Below are positions 9,043-21,300 of a DNA stretch of 64,000 bases, one piece after another. The translations under genes were made by a program, and so were the position numbers. Within the stretch, counting starts at the first letter, position 1. Each line of letters opens with the position of its first letter. This DNA is from an uncultured Treponema sp. (GTDB lineage Bacteria > Spirochaetota > Spirochaetia > Treponematales > Treponemataceae): the NCBI GenBank assembly GCA_937877515.1, contig CALFIX010000038.1, positions 1 to 64,000 of the forward strand, written 5' to 3'. The notes below the pieces were generated by a model that saw only the letters and a program-made list of their open reading frames with translations, was not told the DNA's origin and ran no database searches.

Positions 9043-10683
9043 ATGAAAAGGTACAACGGAAAATCAATTTACAAAGGTGTCGCTGTAGGTAAAATCAGAA
9101 TTTTTAAGAAAACAGCCTACGACACTTCTCTTCATTCCATTACAGATTCAGAATCAGAAATTGAACGCTATAATAAAGCCCGTGATGAGGCTGTAAAACA
9201 GCTGCAGGCCATTTATGAAAAGGCAAAGGCTGAAGTTGGCGAAGAGGCCGCCAGTATTTTTGACGTTCAGTCAATGCTTATTGGTGATGATGACTTTACA
9301 GATTCTGTTTATTCTTTAATCCGCGACCAAAAGGCAAATGCTGAATATGCCGTATTCCAAAGCGGAGAATCACTAAGCCGGATTTTTTCAGAAATGGAAG
9401 ACGAGTACATGAACGCCCGCAGTGCAGACATAAAAGATGTTGCCCGCAGAGTTGTTACAATTTTATGCGGTGGCGGCGAAGAAAATGCAGTAAGTGATGA
9501 GCCTGCAATTTTATGCGCAGACGACTTAACTCCCGCAGAAACCGTAAGCCTGGATAAGTCTAAAATTTTAGCATTCGTAACAAAATTTGGTTCCAGTCAG
9601 TCCCATACCGCAATTCTTGCCCGCACCATGAATATTCCTGCTATTACCGGTGTTGTTATTGATCCTGAATGGAATGACAAAATGGCTGTTGTAGACTCCT
9701 TTGCCGGTGAAGTTATTCTGGAACCAGATGAAGCAACCTTAAGAGAAAAGAAAAACCTTCAGAAAGAATGTCAGAAAAAAGCCCTTCTTTTACAGAATCT
9801 TAAGGGAAAAGAAAGCATTACGCTAGACGGAAAAAAAATAAACGTTTACGCAAATATTGGTTCTGTTAGTGATGCAGACCTTGCAAATGAAAATGACGCA
9901 GAAGGAATCGGACTTTTTAGAAGTGAATTTCTGTATTTAGGCCGCCATACATATCCTTCTGAGGAAGAGCAGTTTGTGGCATACAAGAATGTTGCAAAAA
10001 AGATGAACGGCAGAAAAGTCATTATCCGCACTCTTGATATAGGAGCCGATAAACAGGCCGACTATTTTAATCTGGACATGGAAGAAAATCCTGCAATGGG
10101 CTTTAGGGCAATCCGCATCTGTCTTGATCGCCCGGAACTTTTTAAGACTCAGCTCAGGGCAATTTACAGAGCAAGTGCCTTTGGAAACCTTGCAATTATG
10201 TATCCAATGATTATTAGTGTTGATGAGGTAAGAAGAATTAAAAAAATTGCTTCTGATGTCTGTTACTCCCTTAACAAAGAAAATATTCCCTATGGAAACG
10301 TTGAACAGGGAATTATGATAGAGACTCCGGCAGCAGTTATGATGAGTTCTGAACTTGCTCAGGAAGTTGACTTTTTCTCTATTGGAACAAATGATTTAAC
10401 TCAGTATACGCTTGCGGTAGACAGGCAGAATTCACGTCTGGAAAGCTATTATGAACCGCGTCATCCGGCTGTTTTACGCGAAATTCAAATGACAATAGAA
10501 AACGGTCATAAACACGGCTGCTGGGTTGGCATTTGTGGAGAACTTGGAGCCGACTTAGGGCTTACGGAAACTTTTATAAAAATGGGTATAGATGAACTTT
10601 CTGTTTCTCCTTCTCATGTTTTAGCTTTAAGGGATAAAATCAGGAGTTTGGATTCGCAAAATGCGAAATCAATTATAGACTAA
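9043..10683 (+). CDS. ptsI: PTS enzyme I (PEP-protein phosphotransferase)
   Basis: This enzyme takes phosphate from phosphoenolpyruvate and passes it to HPr, the first step of PTS sugar import in the cytoplasm. The active-site loop GSSQSHTAILARTMNIPAI holds phospho-acceptor His188. The PEP-binding barrel has GLFRSEFLYL and GTNDLTQYTLAVDR, and the C-terminal GICGELG gives Cys498. The 546-residue length is slightly short of the usual ~570. ptsH starts 20 bp downstream. The placement immediately upstream of a beta-glucoside operon suggests that this is the general PTS supply for it. Confidence 0.95.
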   Translation: MKRYNGKSIYKGVAVGKIRIFKKTAYDTSLHSITDSESEIERYNKARDEAVKQLQAIYEKAKAEVGEEAASIFDVQSMLIGDDDFTDSVYSLIRDQKANAEYAVFQSGESLSRIFSEMEDEYMNARSADIKDVARRVVTILCGGGEENAVSDEPAILCADDLTPAETVSLDKSKILAFVTKFGSSQSHTAILARTMNIPAITGVVIDPEWNDKMAVVDSFAGEVILEPDEATLREKKNLQKECQKKALLLQNLKGKESITLDGKKINVYANIGSVSDADLANENDAEGIGLFRSEFLYLGRHTYPSEEEQFVAYKNVAKKMNGRKVIIRTLDIGADKQADYFNLDMEENPAMGFRAIRICLDRPELFKTQLRAIYRASAFGNLAIMYPMIISVDEVRRIKKIASDVCYSLNKENIPYGNVEQGIMIETPAAVMMSSELAQEVDFFSIGTNDLTQYTLAVDRQNSRLESYYEPRHPAVLREIQMTIENGHKHGCWVGICGELGADLGLTETFIKMGIDELSVSPSHVLALRDKIRSLDSQNAKSIID

Positions 10684-10702
10684 ATTTTTAAGGAAGGTTT
10701 TT

Positions 10703-10960
10703 ATGAAAACATTTGATTACACAATTACAGATGAACTTGGAATTCATGCACGTCCTGCAGGAGAACTTGTAAAGGTTTCGAAAGCCTTTAACTCTAAAAT
10801 TGAATTTGCATGTAATGGTAAAACTGCTGACGCAAAACGTCTTATTTCTGTCATGGGCTTAGGAGCAAAACAAAATCACACTGTAACTGTAAGTGTTGAA
10901 GGTGATGATGAAGAAGAAGCCTGTGAAGCTGTAGAAAAATTTTTTAAGGAAAATTTATAG
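10703..10960 (+). CDS. ptsH: PTS phosphocarrier HPr
   Basis: HPr shuttles phosphate from enzyme I to the sugar-specific EIIA domains. It has 85 residues. The active-site segment GIHARPAG carries His15 and the conserved Arg17-Pro18. Aligned without gaps from NGKT (38-41), the position of the regulatory Ser46 of Gram-positive HPr is Arg46 here (AKRLISVMGLG), and the nearest Ser is 49. If that alignment is right, HprK-type phosphorylation at position 46 is not possible. It is co-transcribed with ptsI (20 bp gap, GGAAGG ribosome site). Confidence 0.95.
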   Translation: MKTFDYTITDELGIHARPAGELVKVSKAFNSKIEFACNGKTADAKRLISVMGLGAKQNHTVTVSVEGDDEEEACEAVEKFFKENL

Positions 10961-10996
10961 AAAAAAGATTTTTCTTAGAATAAAACATAATTTTAT

Positions 10997-11025
10997 TTGA
11001 CAATGGGGAAAACACCCCTCATAAT
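10997..11025 (+). promoter_or_regulatory. Strong promoter of the beta-glucoside operon
   Basis: TTGACA (10997-11002), a 17 bp spacer and CATAAT (11020-11025) give a near-consensus sigma-70 promoter. Transcription would begin around 11032, just before the RAT element. A weak AT-rich hairpin (10979-10997) separates it from ptsH. Confidence 0.8.
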
Positions 11026-11040
11026 TGGTTCATAGAAGAA

Positions 11041-11069
11041 AGATTGTTACGGACAATGCCGGCAAAACT
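11041..11069 (+). promoter_or_regulatory. RAT antiterminator site (LicT/BglG target)
   Basis: The 29 bases begin agattgttac and end ggcaaaact. They match the ribonucleic antiterminator consensus bound by BglG/LicT proteins (GGATTGTTACT...GCAGGCAAAACC). The 3' part is shared with the left arm of the following terminator, so binding of the antiterminator should stop the terminator from folding. The licT gene lies at the far end of the operon. Confidence 0.9.
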
Positions 11070-11116
11070 TTTTACCACTTTTATACACGAAAAGGGTAAT
11101 GGGTTTTGCCTTTTTC
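11061..11116 (+). terminator. Regulated leader terminator of bgl operon
   Basis: GGCAAAAC (11061-11068) pairs with GTTTTGCC (11103-11110). An inner stem forms from 11072-11082 with 11090-11099, and TTTTTCATTTT follows. The left arm overlaps the RAT site. Without active LicT, transcription should stop here, before bglP. Confidence 0.88.
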
Positions 11117-11123
11117 ATTTTAG

Positions 11124-13052
<1,929 letters not shown>

Positions 13053-13140
13053 GGGCAGGGGAAAGCCTTCCCCTAAGGCGGCACTTTGTTGCCGTCTACC
13101 CCTTCTAACGGGGGACAACCCCCGTAACGCCACCAAGTTT
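13053..13140 (+). repeat. Three consecutive GC-rich hairpins inside the bgl operon
   Basis: Three perfect or near-perfect stems lie back to back: 13057-13063 with 13068-13074, 13077-13083 with 13090-13096, and 13109-13114 with 13119-13124. No T run follows, so they do not look like terminators. The composition is far more GC-rich than the flanking genes. They could be a REP-type element or an mRNA-stability block separating bglP from bglA expression. There is no second RAT site here. Confidence 0.6.
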
Positions 13141-13152
13141 TGGGGATTTTAA

Positions 13153-16074
<2,922 letters not shown>

Positions 16075-16101
16075 AAAAGAACAAAAAAATCCGGAGATTT
16101 T

Positions 16102-16905
16102 ATGAAAGCAATATTTTTGGACGTAGACGGAACTCTTGTGCCTTTTGGAGAAAGGCTTCCACCAGAGTCTGCAATACAGGCAATTCAGAAAGCCAGAAAG
16201 GCAGGTCATAGAGTTTACATTAATACAGGCCGCTGCCGGCAGGAAGTTGGAAAAGAGCTTGAAAATATAGGCTTTGATGGAATTATCTGCTCAAATTCTT
16301 TATACGTGGAAGAAGACGGTAAGTGCCTCTTTCAAAAAGACATGGATAAAGAGCTTGTAAAAGAAATTTCTGATTTTTTTGAAGAAGAAAAAATCGGATA
16401 CTTTTTGGAAGGACAGAAATCTGTAAAGGCTAGTAAGCTTTTTTTTGAACATGTTTCTGCTTTATTTGGTTCTGAAGCTTCTCAAAAATTTAAGACAGGC
16501 TTTCCTTCAATCATGGAAGCAAGAATTACTTATGATGATGTTGCAAAAATCAACTTTCTTCCCAAAGAAGACACGATTGAAAAATTAAAAATCAGGTTTG
16601 AGAAAAAATGTCAGATCAATTCGTGGTCTTTATTGGGAAGTGACCGCGGAATGGGAGAAGTTACCCTAAAGGAAGCAAGTAAAGCTTCAGGAGTTAAGCT
16701 GATTATGAAAAGACATGGGCTAAAAAAAGAAGATACCTATGCTTTTGGTGACTCTTTGGGAGATCTTTCCATGATAGAATTTTCAGGAACAGGTGTTGCA
16801 ATGGGAAACTCTGAACAGATTTTAAAGGATTATTCAGATTATGTAACAAGCAGCATTGAAAATGATGGAATTTTACGAGCTTTTGAGAATTTTAATCTTC
16901 TTTAA
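16102..16905 (+). CDS. HAD-IIB (Cof-type) sugar-phosphatase-like hydrolase
   Basis: The 267-residue haloacid-dehalogenase protein has nucleophile Asp7 and Asp9 in FLDVDGTLVP, motif II around INTGRC, a C2-type cap in the middle, and motif IV AFGDSLGDLSMIE near 213-225. Cof-type HADs dephosphorylate sugar phosphates and related small molecules. Inside the bgl operon a role in draining accumulated sugar phosphates is plausible but inferred. A GGAG ribosome site precedes the ATG. Confidence 0.85.
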   Translation: MKAIFLDVDGTLVPFGERLPPESAIQAIQKARKAGHRVYINTGRCRQEVGKELENIGFDGIICSNSLYVEEDGKCLFQKDMDKELVKEISDFFEEEKIGYFLEGQKSVKASKLFFEHVSALFGSEASQKFKTGFPSIMEARITYDDVAKINFLPKEDTIEKLKIRFEKKCQINSWSLLGSDRGMGEVTLKEASKASGVKLIMKRHGLKKEDTYAFGDSLGDLSMIEFSGTGVAMGNSEQILKDYSDYVTSSIENDGILRAFENFNLL

Positions 16906-16926
16906 CAGCCTTTTCTAGTGTATAAT
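16898..16926 (+). promoter_or_regulatory. Candidate internal promoter for licT
   Basis: A consensus TATAAT at 16921-16926 lies just after the HAD stop, with a weak -35 (TTCTTT, 17 bp upstream). It would allow basal LicT synthesis without passing the leader terminator, which an autoregulated antiterminator needs. Confidence 0.4.
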
Positions 16927-16955
16927 GAATTTACCAGCCTAAAGAGGATTTAGAA

Positions 16956-17798
16956 ATGACGATTTTAAAGATTTTGAACAATAATGCTGTTGTATGTAGC
17001 GGTAAGGACGGAAGTGAAACTATTGCAATGGGGCGGGGGCTTGCATTTGGACAAAAAAATGGAAATGTTCTTGATGAGTCAAAAATAGAAAAGACTTTTG
17101 TTTTAAAAACTGAAGAAACAAGCTCCAGGTTTCAGAAGTTTATAAAAGATATTCCTATGGAAGACGTTTTTCTTGCAGAAAAAATCATCTCAAATGCAAA
17201 AAAATTGTCTTCTAAAACCTTTGATGAAGGCATTTACATTACTCTTACAGACCATTTAAACTGTGCTTTAGAGCGTGCCCAAAGCGGCATAAACGTTACA
17301 AATCCCCTCATGAGTGCAATAAAAAGCTTTTACCCTGAGGAATTTTTAATGGGTGAAGAAGCTGTAAAAATCATTAAGGAAGAAACCGGTGTTGAGCTTT
17401 CTAAAGATGAGGCTGCCTTTTTTACCATGCACTTTGTTACAGCAGAACTGGGAGAGTCTGGAACTCGGTTTAAGGATGTTCTTTCTTTTGTGCAGAAAAC
17501 CAGTGGAATTGTAGAACAGGAATTCTCCAAGTCTATTGACCATACTTCAATTTCCTGGCAGCGCTTTATAACTCATCTTTCATTTTTTGCTCAACGGCTT
17601 CTTTCCGGAAAAGAAATAGAATCAAAGCCTGCACCGTTATATGACTCGGTTTCTTCTTCCTATCCAAAGGCTCTTCAGATTGTAGAAAAAATCACAGATT
17701 TCATAAAAGAAAAATATAATCACAGCGTAAATTTTGATGAAAAAACTTATCTTGTAATACATGTAAACCGTCTTCAGGAAGAAAACGGAGAAGTGTAA
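16956..17798 (+). CDS. licT: LicT/BglG-family transcription antiterminator
   Basis: This RNA-binding antiterminator is controlled by PTS phosphorylation. The N-terminal CAT RNA-binding domain (1-55) carries the family ILNNNAVVC start and the GRGLAFGQKNG loop. PRD1 (about 65-170) has His100 and His159, and PRD2 (about 175-278) has His207 and His269, so all four regulatory histidines are present. Its target is very probably the RAT site at 11041-11069. EII-dependent phosphorylation of PRD1 normally inactivates it, while HPr phosphorylation of PRD2 activates it. An AGAGGA ribosome site precedes the ATG. The next gene starts in its stop codon. Confidence 0.95.
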   Translation: MTILKILNNNAVVCSGKDGSETIAMGRGLAFGQKNGNVLDESKIEKTFVLKTEETSSRFQKFIKDIPMEDVFLAEKIISNAKKLSSKTFDEGIYITLTDHLNCALERAQSGINVTNPLMSAIKSFYPEEFLMGEEAVKIIKEETGVELSKDEAAFFTMHFVTAELGESGTRFKDVLSFVQKTSGIVEQEFSKSIDHTSISWQRFITHLSFFAQRLLSGKEIESKPAPLYDSVSSSYPKALQIVEKITDFIKEKYNHSVNFDEKTYLVIHVNRLQEENGEV

Positions 17799-18055
17799 TG
17801 TGGTCAAATATTGAATGTCTTTCAATAGGAGCCTTGTGCGGCGGCGTAAAAAATATAGAAAAAATCTACAGCTGTTTTACAAGAGTTCATGTTGTCCTGA
17901 AAGATATTGAAGTGATTACAGAAAATAAAAAAGCAAGACTCTTAAAGCTTTCTCATGTAAAGGCTGTCTTTGTCAGGAGATCGGAAGTCCAGCTTGTTGT
18001 CGGAGTTGAATCTGATAGACTTGCTGAATTCTTAAAAAAAGAGCTGGTAAAATAA
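17798..18055 (+). CDS. Free-standing PTS EIIB-like domain protein
   Basis: This 85-residue protein resembles the EIIB domain of glucose/beta-glucoside permeases. The GGVKNI start and the phospho-Cys segment SCFTRVHVVLKD (Cys26) line up with GGKANI and [12 protein letters not shown] (Cys27) of BglP in this window. There is no membrane part. Its ATG shares one base with the licT stop (TAATG), implying translational coupling. It may relay phosphate to LicT or act as a decoy of BglP-EIIB; both are inference. A diverged remnant of a second permease is the alternative. Confidence 0.75.
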   Translation: MWSNIECLSIGALCGGVKNIEKIYSCFTRVHVVLKDIEVITENKKARLLKLSHVKAVFVRRSEVQLVVGVESDRLAEFLKKELVK

Positions 18056-18061
18056 TCAATA

Positions 18062-18090
18062 TTGAAAAAAAGCAAGGTTTGCTTTATTCT
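18062..18090 (+). promoter_or_regulatory. Promoter of the 18097 lipoprotein gene, with hairpin in spacer
   Basis: TTGAAA (18062-18067), a 17 bp spacer and TATTCT (18085-18090) end 6 nt before the ATG at 18097, predicting a leaderless mRNA. A stem of AAAGCAA (18069-18075) and TTGCTTT (18079-18085) fills the spacer and could serve as a weak end for the bgl transcript. Confidence 0.5.
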
Positions 18091-18096
18091 ACGCCT

Positions 18097-19320
18097 ATGA
18101 ATAAAAGATTTCGTTTTGTATTAATTTCTGTTTTTATATTTATGGCTTTTGTATTTATTTCCTGCAATAAGTCTAAATCTATTTCTGCTATTGAAGAAGA
18201 AGAGCTTTTTACACTTAATTATGGCAGCTTTGAAGATGAGCTTAATATGTTTGATTTGTCTTCAGTTGGAATAATAAACACAAGCCTCTGTATGCAAAAC
18301 GGTTTTTTCTTTATAGCAAACGGCGAATCAAAAAAAATAATGGAATTCAATTCTTATGGAGACCTGCTGACTTTAATTTATAACGCGGAAAGTAATCCTT
18401 CTCCAACATTTATAAATGAAGGTGAAGAAAATAGTGCTACCCGTAAAGCTGTTTCCTATCCGTTTAATGATATTAGTTCTATTGCAGTTGATGAACGTAA
18501 GTACCTTTATGTTGTTGACAAAATGCCTCAGGAACGTCAGGAACTGGACGAGTTAAGTGGTCAGGTTTTAAGTCAGATAGTCTTACGTTTTGATGGAAGC
18601 GGTAAATTTATGGATTATTTAGGGCAGCAAGGTCCTGGAGGAACCCCTTTTCCTTATGTAAGTGCAATTTATACAACTGAAAATTTAGAGCTTGTTGTTA
18701 TTTCTAAAACTTCAAACGGAATGATTGCATTCTGGTTTTCCAAAGAAGGCCGCCTCTTGTACAAGGTACCTGTAGAAAATAGAAATATTCCAAATCTCTA
18801 TAAAAATGAAAAAAATGACTATTGGTTTACTTTTGAAAATATAGTTCCGGATTTGTATTCAAAAACTCTTTATTTAAAAGTTGACTATTATTCAAGTTAC
18901 GTAGATGAAGCAAGCCGTGTTCAGTCCGGCATAACTTATGAATCTTCTTGTTTATATCCTTTAGATGTGGAAACAGGTGTGTACGGCGAGGTTATAAATG
19001 TCCTTCCTTACAGGGAGCAGCTTGCAGAAGGTCTTTCTAAAGAGAGCTATGATGTGCCCTATGACTTTTTAGGTGTAACTTCCAGCGGATGGCTTTTCTT
19101 TATCGTAAGTACAGAAAATGGCTTTAGCATAGAGATGATGCAGGAAAATGGGCAAAGAATCTTAAAAAGACGCATTCCTTTAAGTCATAAGGATAATTTG
19201 TTTTATTCATTTAATTTAAGCAGCGAAGGAATTCTTTCTGTTTTAAGAGTTCAAAAAGATAAGGCTATTGTTGACTGGTGGCGCACTGATGATTTAGTTC
19301 AGTCCGTATTAAAGAACTAG
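18097..19320 (+). CDS. Lipoprotein, probable beta-propeller (NHL-like)
   Basis: This 407-residue protein has a lipoprotein signal peptide: basic MNKRFR, a hydrophobic core, and lipobox ending FISC with Cys at about 23. The mature part repeats Ser/Ala-(I/V)-A/D-hydrophobic strands such as DISSIAVDERKYLYVVD, as in NHL-type propellers. Function is unknown. I chose the ATG over an in-frame TTG 18 bp upstream because the signal peptide then starts normally and a promoter sits directly before it. It is followed by two small membrane proteins, likely in one operon. Confidence 0.7.
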   Translation: MNKRFRFVLISVFIFMAFVFISCNKSKSISAIEEEELFTLNYGSFEDELNMFDLSSVGIINTSLCMQNGFFFIANGESKKIMEFNSYGDLLTLIYNAESNPSPTFINEGEENSATRKAVSYPFNDISSIAVDERKYLYVVDKMPQERQELDELSGQVLSQIVLRFDGSGKFMDYLGQQGPGGTPFPYVSAIYTTENLELVVISKTSNGMIAFWFSKEGRLLYKVPVENRNIPNLYKNEKNDYWFTFENIVPDLYSKTLYLKVDYYSSYVDEASRVQSGITYESSCLYPLDVETGVYGEVINVLPYREQLAEGLSKESYDVPYDFLGVTSSGWLFFIVSTENGFSIEMMQENGQRILKRRIPLSHKDNLFYSFNLSSEGILSVLRVQKDKAIVDWWRTDDLVQSVLKN

Positions 19321-19329
19321 TGATTTTTG

Positions 19330-19911
19330 ATGGGTGAAAATAAAGAAATGTTTGGCGAAGAACAAATCGATGGCTATGAAGACGGAGAAGAGCCTATAGT
19401 TTTTCATCACAAAAATGGTGAATACCGAAAGTACGAAGAAAAAAAATATTCAGACCTTGCAATAGGTAAAAGTCTTCCTAAAAAGGGGCTTTTCAGGGCA
19501 CTGGTGTCTACCAGAGGCAATCGACTTATGCTTATTGCCCTTATTGCCTGTGTTGCCTTCGTCTACATTTATTCATTTGCTACTGGTTCTGCAAATGAAA
19601 ATGTTGTTTCAGGTGTTCATTGTTCCGTTTCTGCTTTTTCTTATGAAGATATTGTTTACGTAAGCTGTTCATTAAAACTTCCTAAAAAGTCTAAGGGTAT
19701 AGACAAAGAAAAAAAGTTAAATATTGTTTTTCAGGTTATAGACAATGACGGGGACTTGTATTCAGAATATACAGAACAAGCTTCATTTACAGGTGAGGAA
19801 ATTTTTGTCAGAAAAAGTTTTCCTGACTATGGCATTGTGTTAATAAAATGCGAAGTAAGCGAAGCTTCTGGAGAAAGTGTAATTTTAGAGTGTCCAGTGT
19901 CAAAACGGTAA
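19330..19911 (+). CDS. Single-pass membrane protein of unknown function
   Basis: This 193-residue protein has an acidic cytoplasmic N-terminus (about 1-60), one membrane helix (about 65-85, MLIALIACVAFVYIYSF) and a ~105-residue extracytoplasmic domain with alternating strands and three Cys. I do not recognise the family. It begins 9 bp after the lipoprotein stop and ends 46 bp before the next gene, so it is probably translated as part of the same transcript. Confidence 0.65.
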   Translation: MGENKEMFGEEQIDGYEDGEEPIVFHHKNGEYRKYEEKKYSDLAIGKSLPKKGLFRALVSTRGNRLMLIALIACVAFVYIYSFATGSANENVVSGVHCSVSAFSYEDIVYVSCSLKLPKKSKGIDKEKKLNIVFQVIDNDGDLYSEYTEQASFTGEEIFVRKSFPDYGIVLIKCEVSEASGESVILECPVSKR

Positions 19912-19957
19912 AGTGATCCGTGCAAACTTCCGACAATATAGCAAAGTGGGGTTTTGT

Positions 19958-20503
19958 ATGGCACAATTTTATTTTTTATCTGTTTTGTTAAATATTCTTA
20001 CAGGTCTTATTTTAGTTTACGGAAAAAAGCTTTCTGAATCAAAGGCAGAAGAAAACGATGTTCCTGCTGATGTAGAAATTGTTTCAAGTTCTTCAGAGGA
20101 AGATCTTCTTTCTGAGGACATTCCTTCTGACTCAGGTGAAGGCGAAGAAGAAAATTCTAAAAAATCAACTGTACAGGAAAAGGTTAGCGAGGCATTCAGC
20201 TCATTTGACGGACGCTCATTCCGCCTTGTAGTCGGTGTGCTTTGTGCATTTGTCGGCATAATGAAGCTTCTTTCTGTGTTCCGCAACGACGTGCCTGTTG
20301 TTGGAGATTTATTTCCTGCTCTTGCAGGCCTTTGTGGCGGAGCTTCACTTTTACTGGATTATTATTCAGATTCGAGTTCTTTAGAATTAAATCTTCCCTC
20401 ATTTGTAGAGACAATTTTTGTAGATTCAAAAAAATATATTGGAATTGCCTGTCTTATCTCTGGCCTTTTGCATTTTGTTTTCCCCCAAGTACTTTTTCTG
20501 TAG
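19958..20503 (+). CDS. Multi-pass membrane protein of unknown function
   Basis: This 181-residue protein has a helix at the start (MAQFYFLSVLLNILTGLILVY), a Ser/Glu-rich acidic loop (about 30-80), then three further hydrophobic stretches including VVGVLCAFVGIMKLL and IACLISGLLHFVFPQ. The ATG at 19958 has a GGGG ribosome site, whereas an in-frame GTG 45 bp upstream adds residues that do not look like a membrane protein start. No family recognised. It is in line with the lipoprotein and single-pass protein before it. Confidence 0.65.
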   Translation: MAQFYFLSVLLNILTGLILVYGKKLSESKAEENDVPADVEIVSSSSEEDLLSEDIPSDSGEGEEENSKKSTVQEKVSEAFSSFDGRSFRLVVGVLCAFVGIMKLLSVFRNDVPVVGDLFPALAGLCGGASLLLDYYSDSSSLELNLPSFVETIFVDSKKYIGIACLISGLLHFVFPQVLFL

Positions 20504-20512
20504 GAATAATAG

Positions 20513-20932
20513 ATGTCTAAAACTTCAATAGCCTGTATTGCATTTAAAGATGATAAAGTTTTAATAGCTCATAGAAATCCTACGGGGCAGATGGGAGGTC
20601 GTTGGGAATTTCCTGGCGGCAAAGTAGAAGACGGTGAAACAGAAAAAGAAGCTTTGGTAAGAGAGTTTTCTGAGGAATTTGGAGAGACGGTTTCTGTCGG
20701 TAAACAGATTGCAGAAGCCTTTTTTATTCACAATGATGAAAAAGTTACCCTTCATGCCTGGACAATAGAAGTTTCTAATGATGGCATAAAAAAGCCTTAT
20801 ATTCTTACGGAACATACGGAATATAAGTGGGTAAGCTTAAAAGAAATCGAAGGGCTGAACTTTGTAGATAGTGATAAACTTATTTACCCTCAAGTTCTAG
20901 AATATGCAAAAAAAGAAGGCATTCGTATATGA
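20513..20932 (+). CDS. Nudix hydrolase (MutT-like)
   Basis: The 139-residue protein has a complete Nudix box: GGKVEDGETEKEALVREF followed by SEEFG (about 40-62), fitting GX5EX7REUXEEXGU. The close spacing of the N-terminal strand (MSKTSIACIAF) and the WEFPGGK motif resembles MutT, which hydrolyses 8-oxo-dGTP to prevent mutations. Substrate is inferred. Its stop overlaps the start of the next gene by 4 bp (ATGA). Confidence 0.88.
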   Translation: MSKTSIACIAFKDDKVLIAHRNPTGQMGGRWEFPGGKVEDGETEKEALVREFSEEFGETVSVGKQIAEAFFIHNDEKVTLHAWTIEVSNDGIKKPYILTEHTEYKWVSLKEIEGLNFVDSDKLIYPQVLEYAKKEGIRI

Positions 20933-21297
20933 AAAAAATATCTGCTGCACTCGTTCTGTTTTCTTTGTGTGCATTAAGTTTTTCCTGTAAAAATAAAAAA
21001 TCAATAGACATAAACTGTGACGGTTTAGAACTTTCTCCTGACATAAAGTGGGCTTTAATTGTAGAGCCTTATGTAGCTTACAGAAGCGCATCCGGTTATG
21101 AAAATCATGTCTTAGACCATGGCAGGAGAGGAGATATTCTTCAACTGATCGGAAGTGACTTTGTTTATTCGGATGACCAGCCTTCCAATTATGTTGTCTG
21201 GTACAAGTTTGAAAAAGGCTGGCTTTCTGAATCTGATGTAAAACTTTACGACAATAAGTTTAAGGCAGAAAATGCGGCAAAAAAATTAAAAAAATAA
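20929..21297 (+). CDS. Small lipoprotein, SH3-like
   Basis: The 122-residue protein has a lipoprotein signal (MKKISAALVLFSLCALSFSC, Cys20). The mature region holds a compact beta-rich stretch with VVWYKFEKGWLSESDVKLY, similar in style to bacterial SH3-like modules. It is translationally coupled to the Nudix gene by an ATGA overlap. Function is unknown. It is convergent with hisS, whose stop lies 3 bp away. Confidence 0.7.
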   Translation: MKKISAALVLFSLCALSFSCKNKKSIDINCDGLELSPDIKWALIVEPYVAYRSASGYENHVLDHGRRGDILQLIGSDFVYSDDQPSNYVVWYKFEKGWLSESDVKLYDNKFKAENAAKKLKK

Positions 21298-21300
21298 TTT

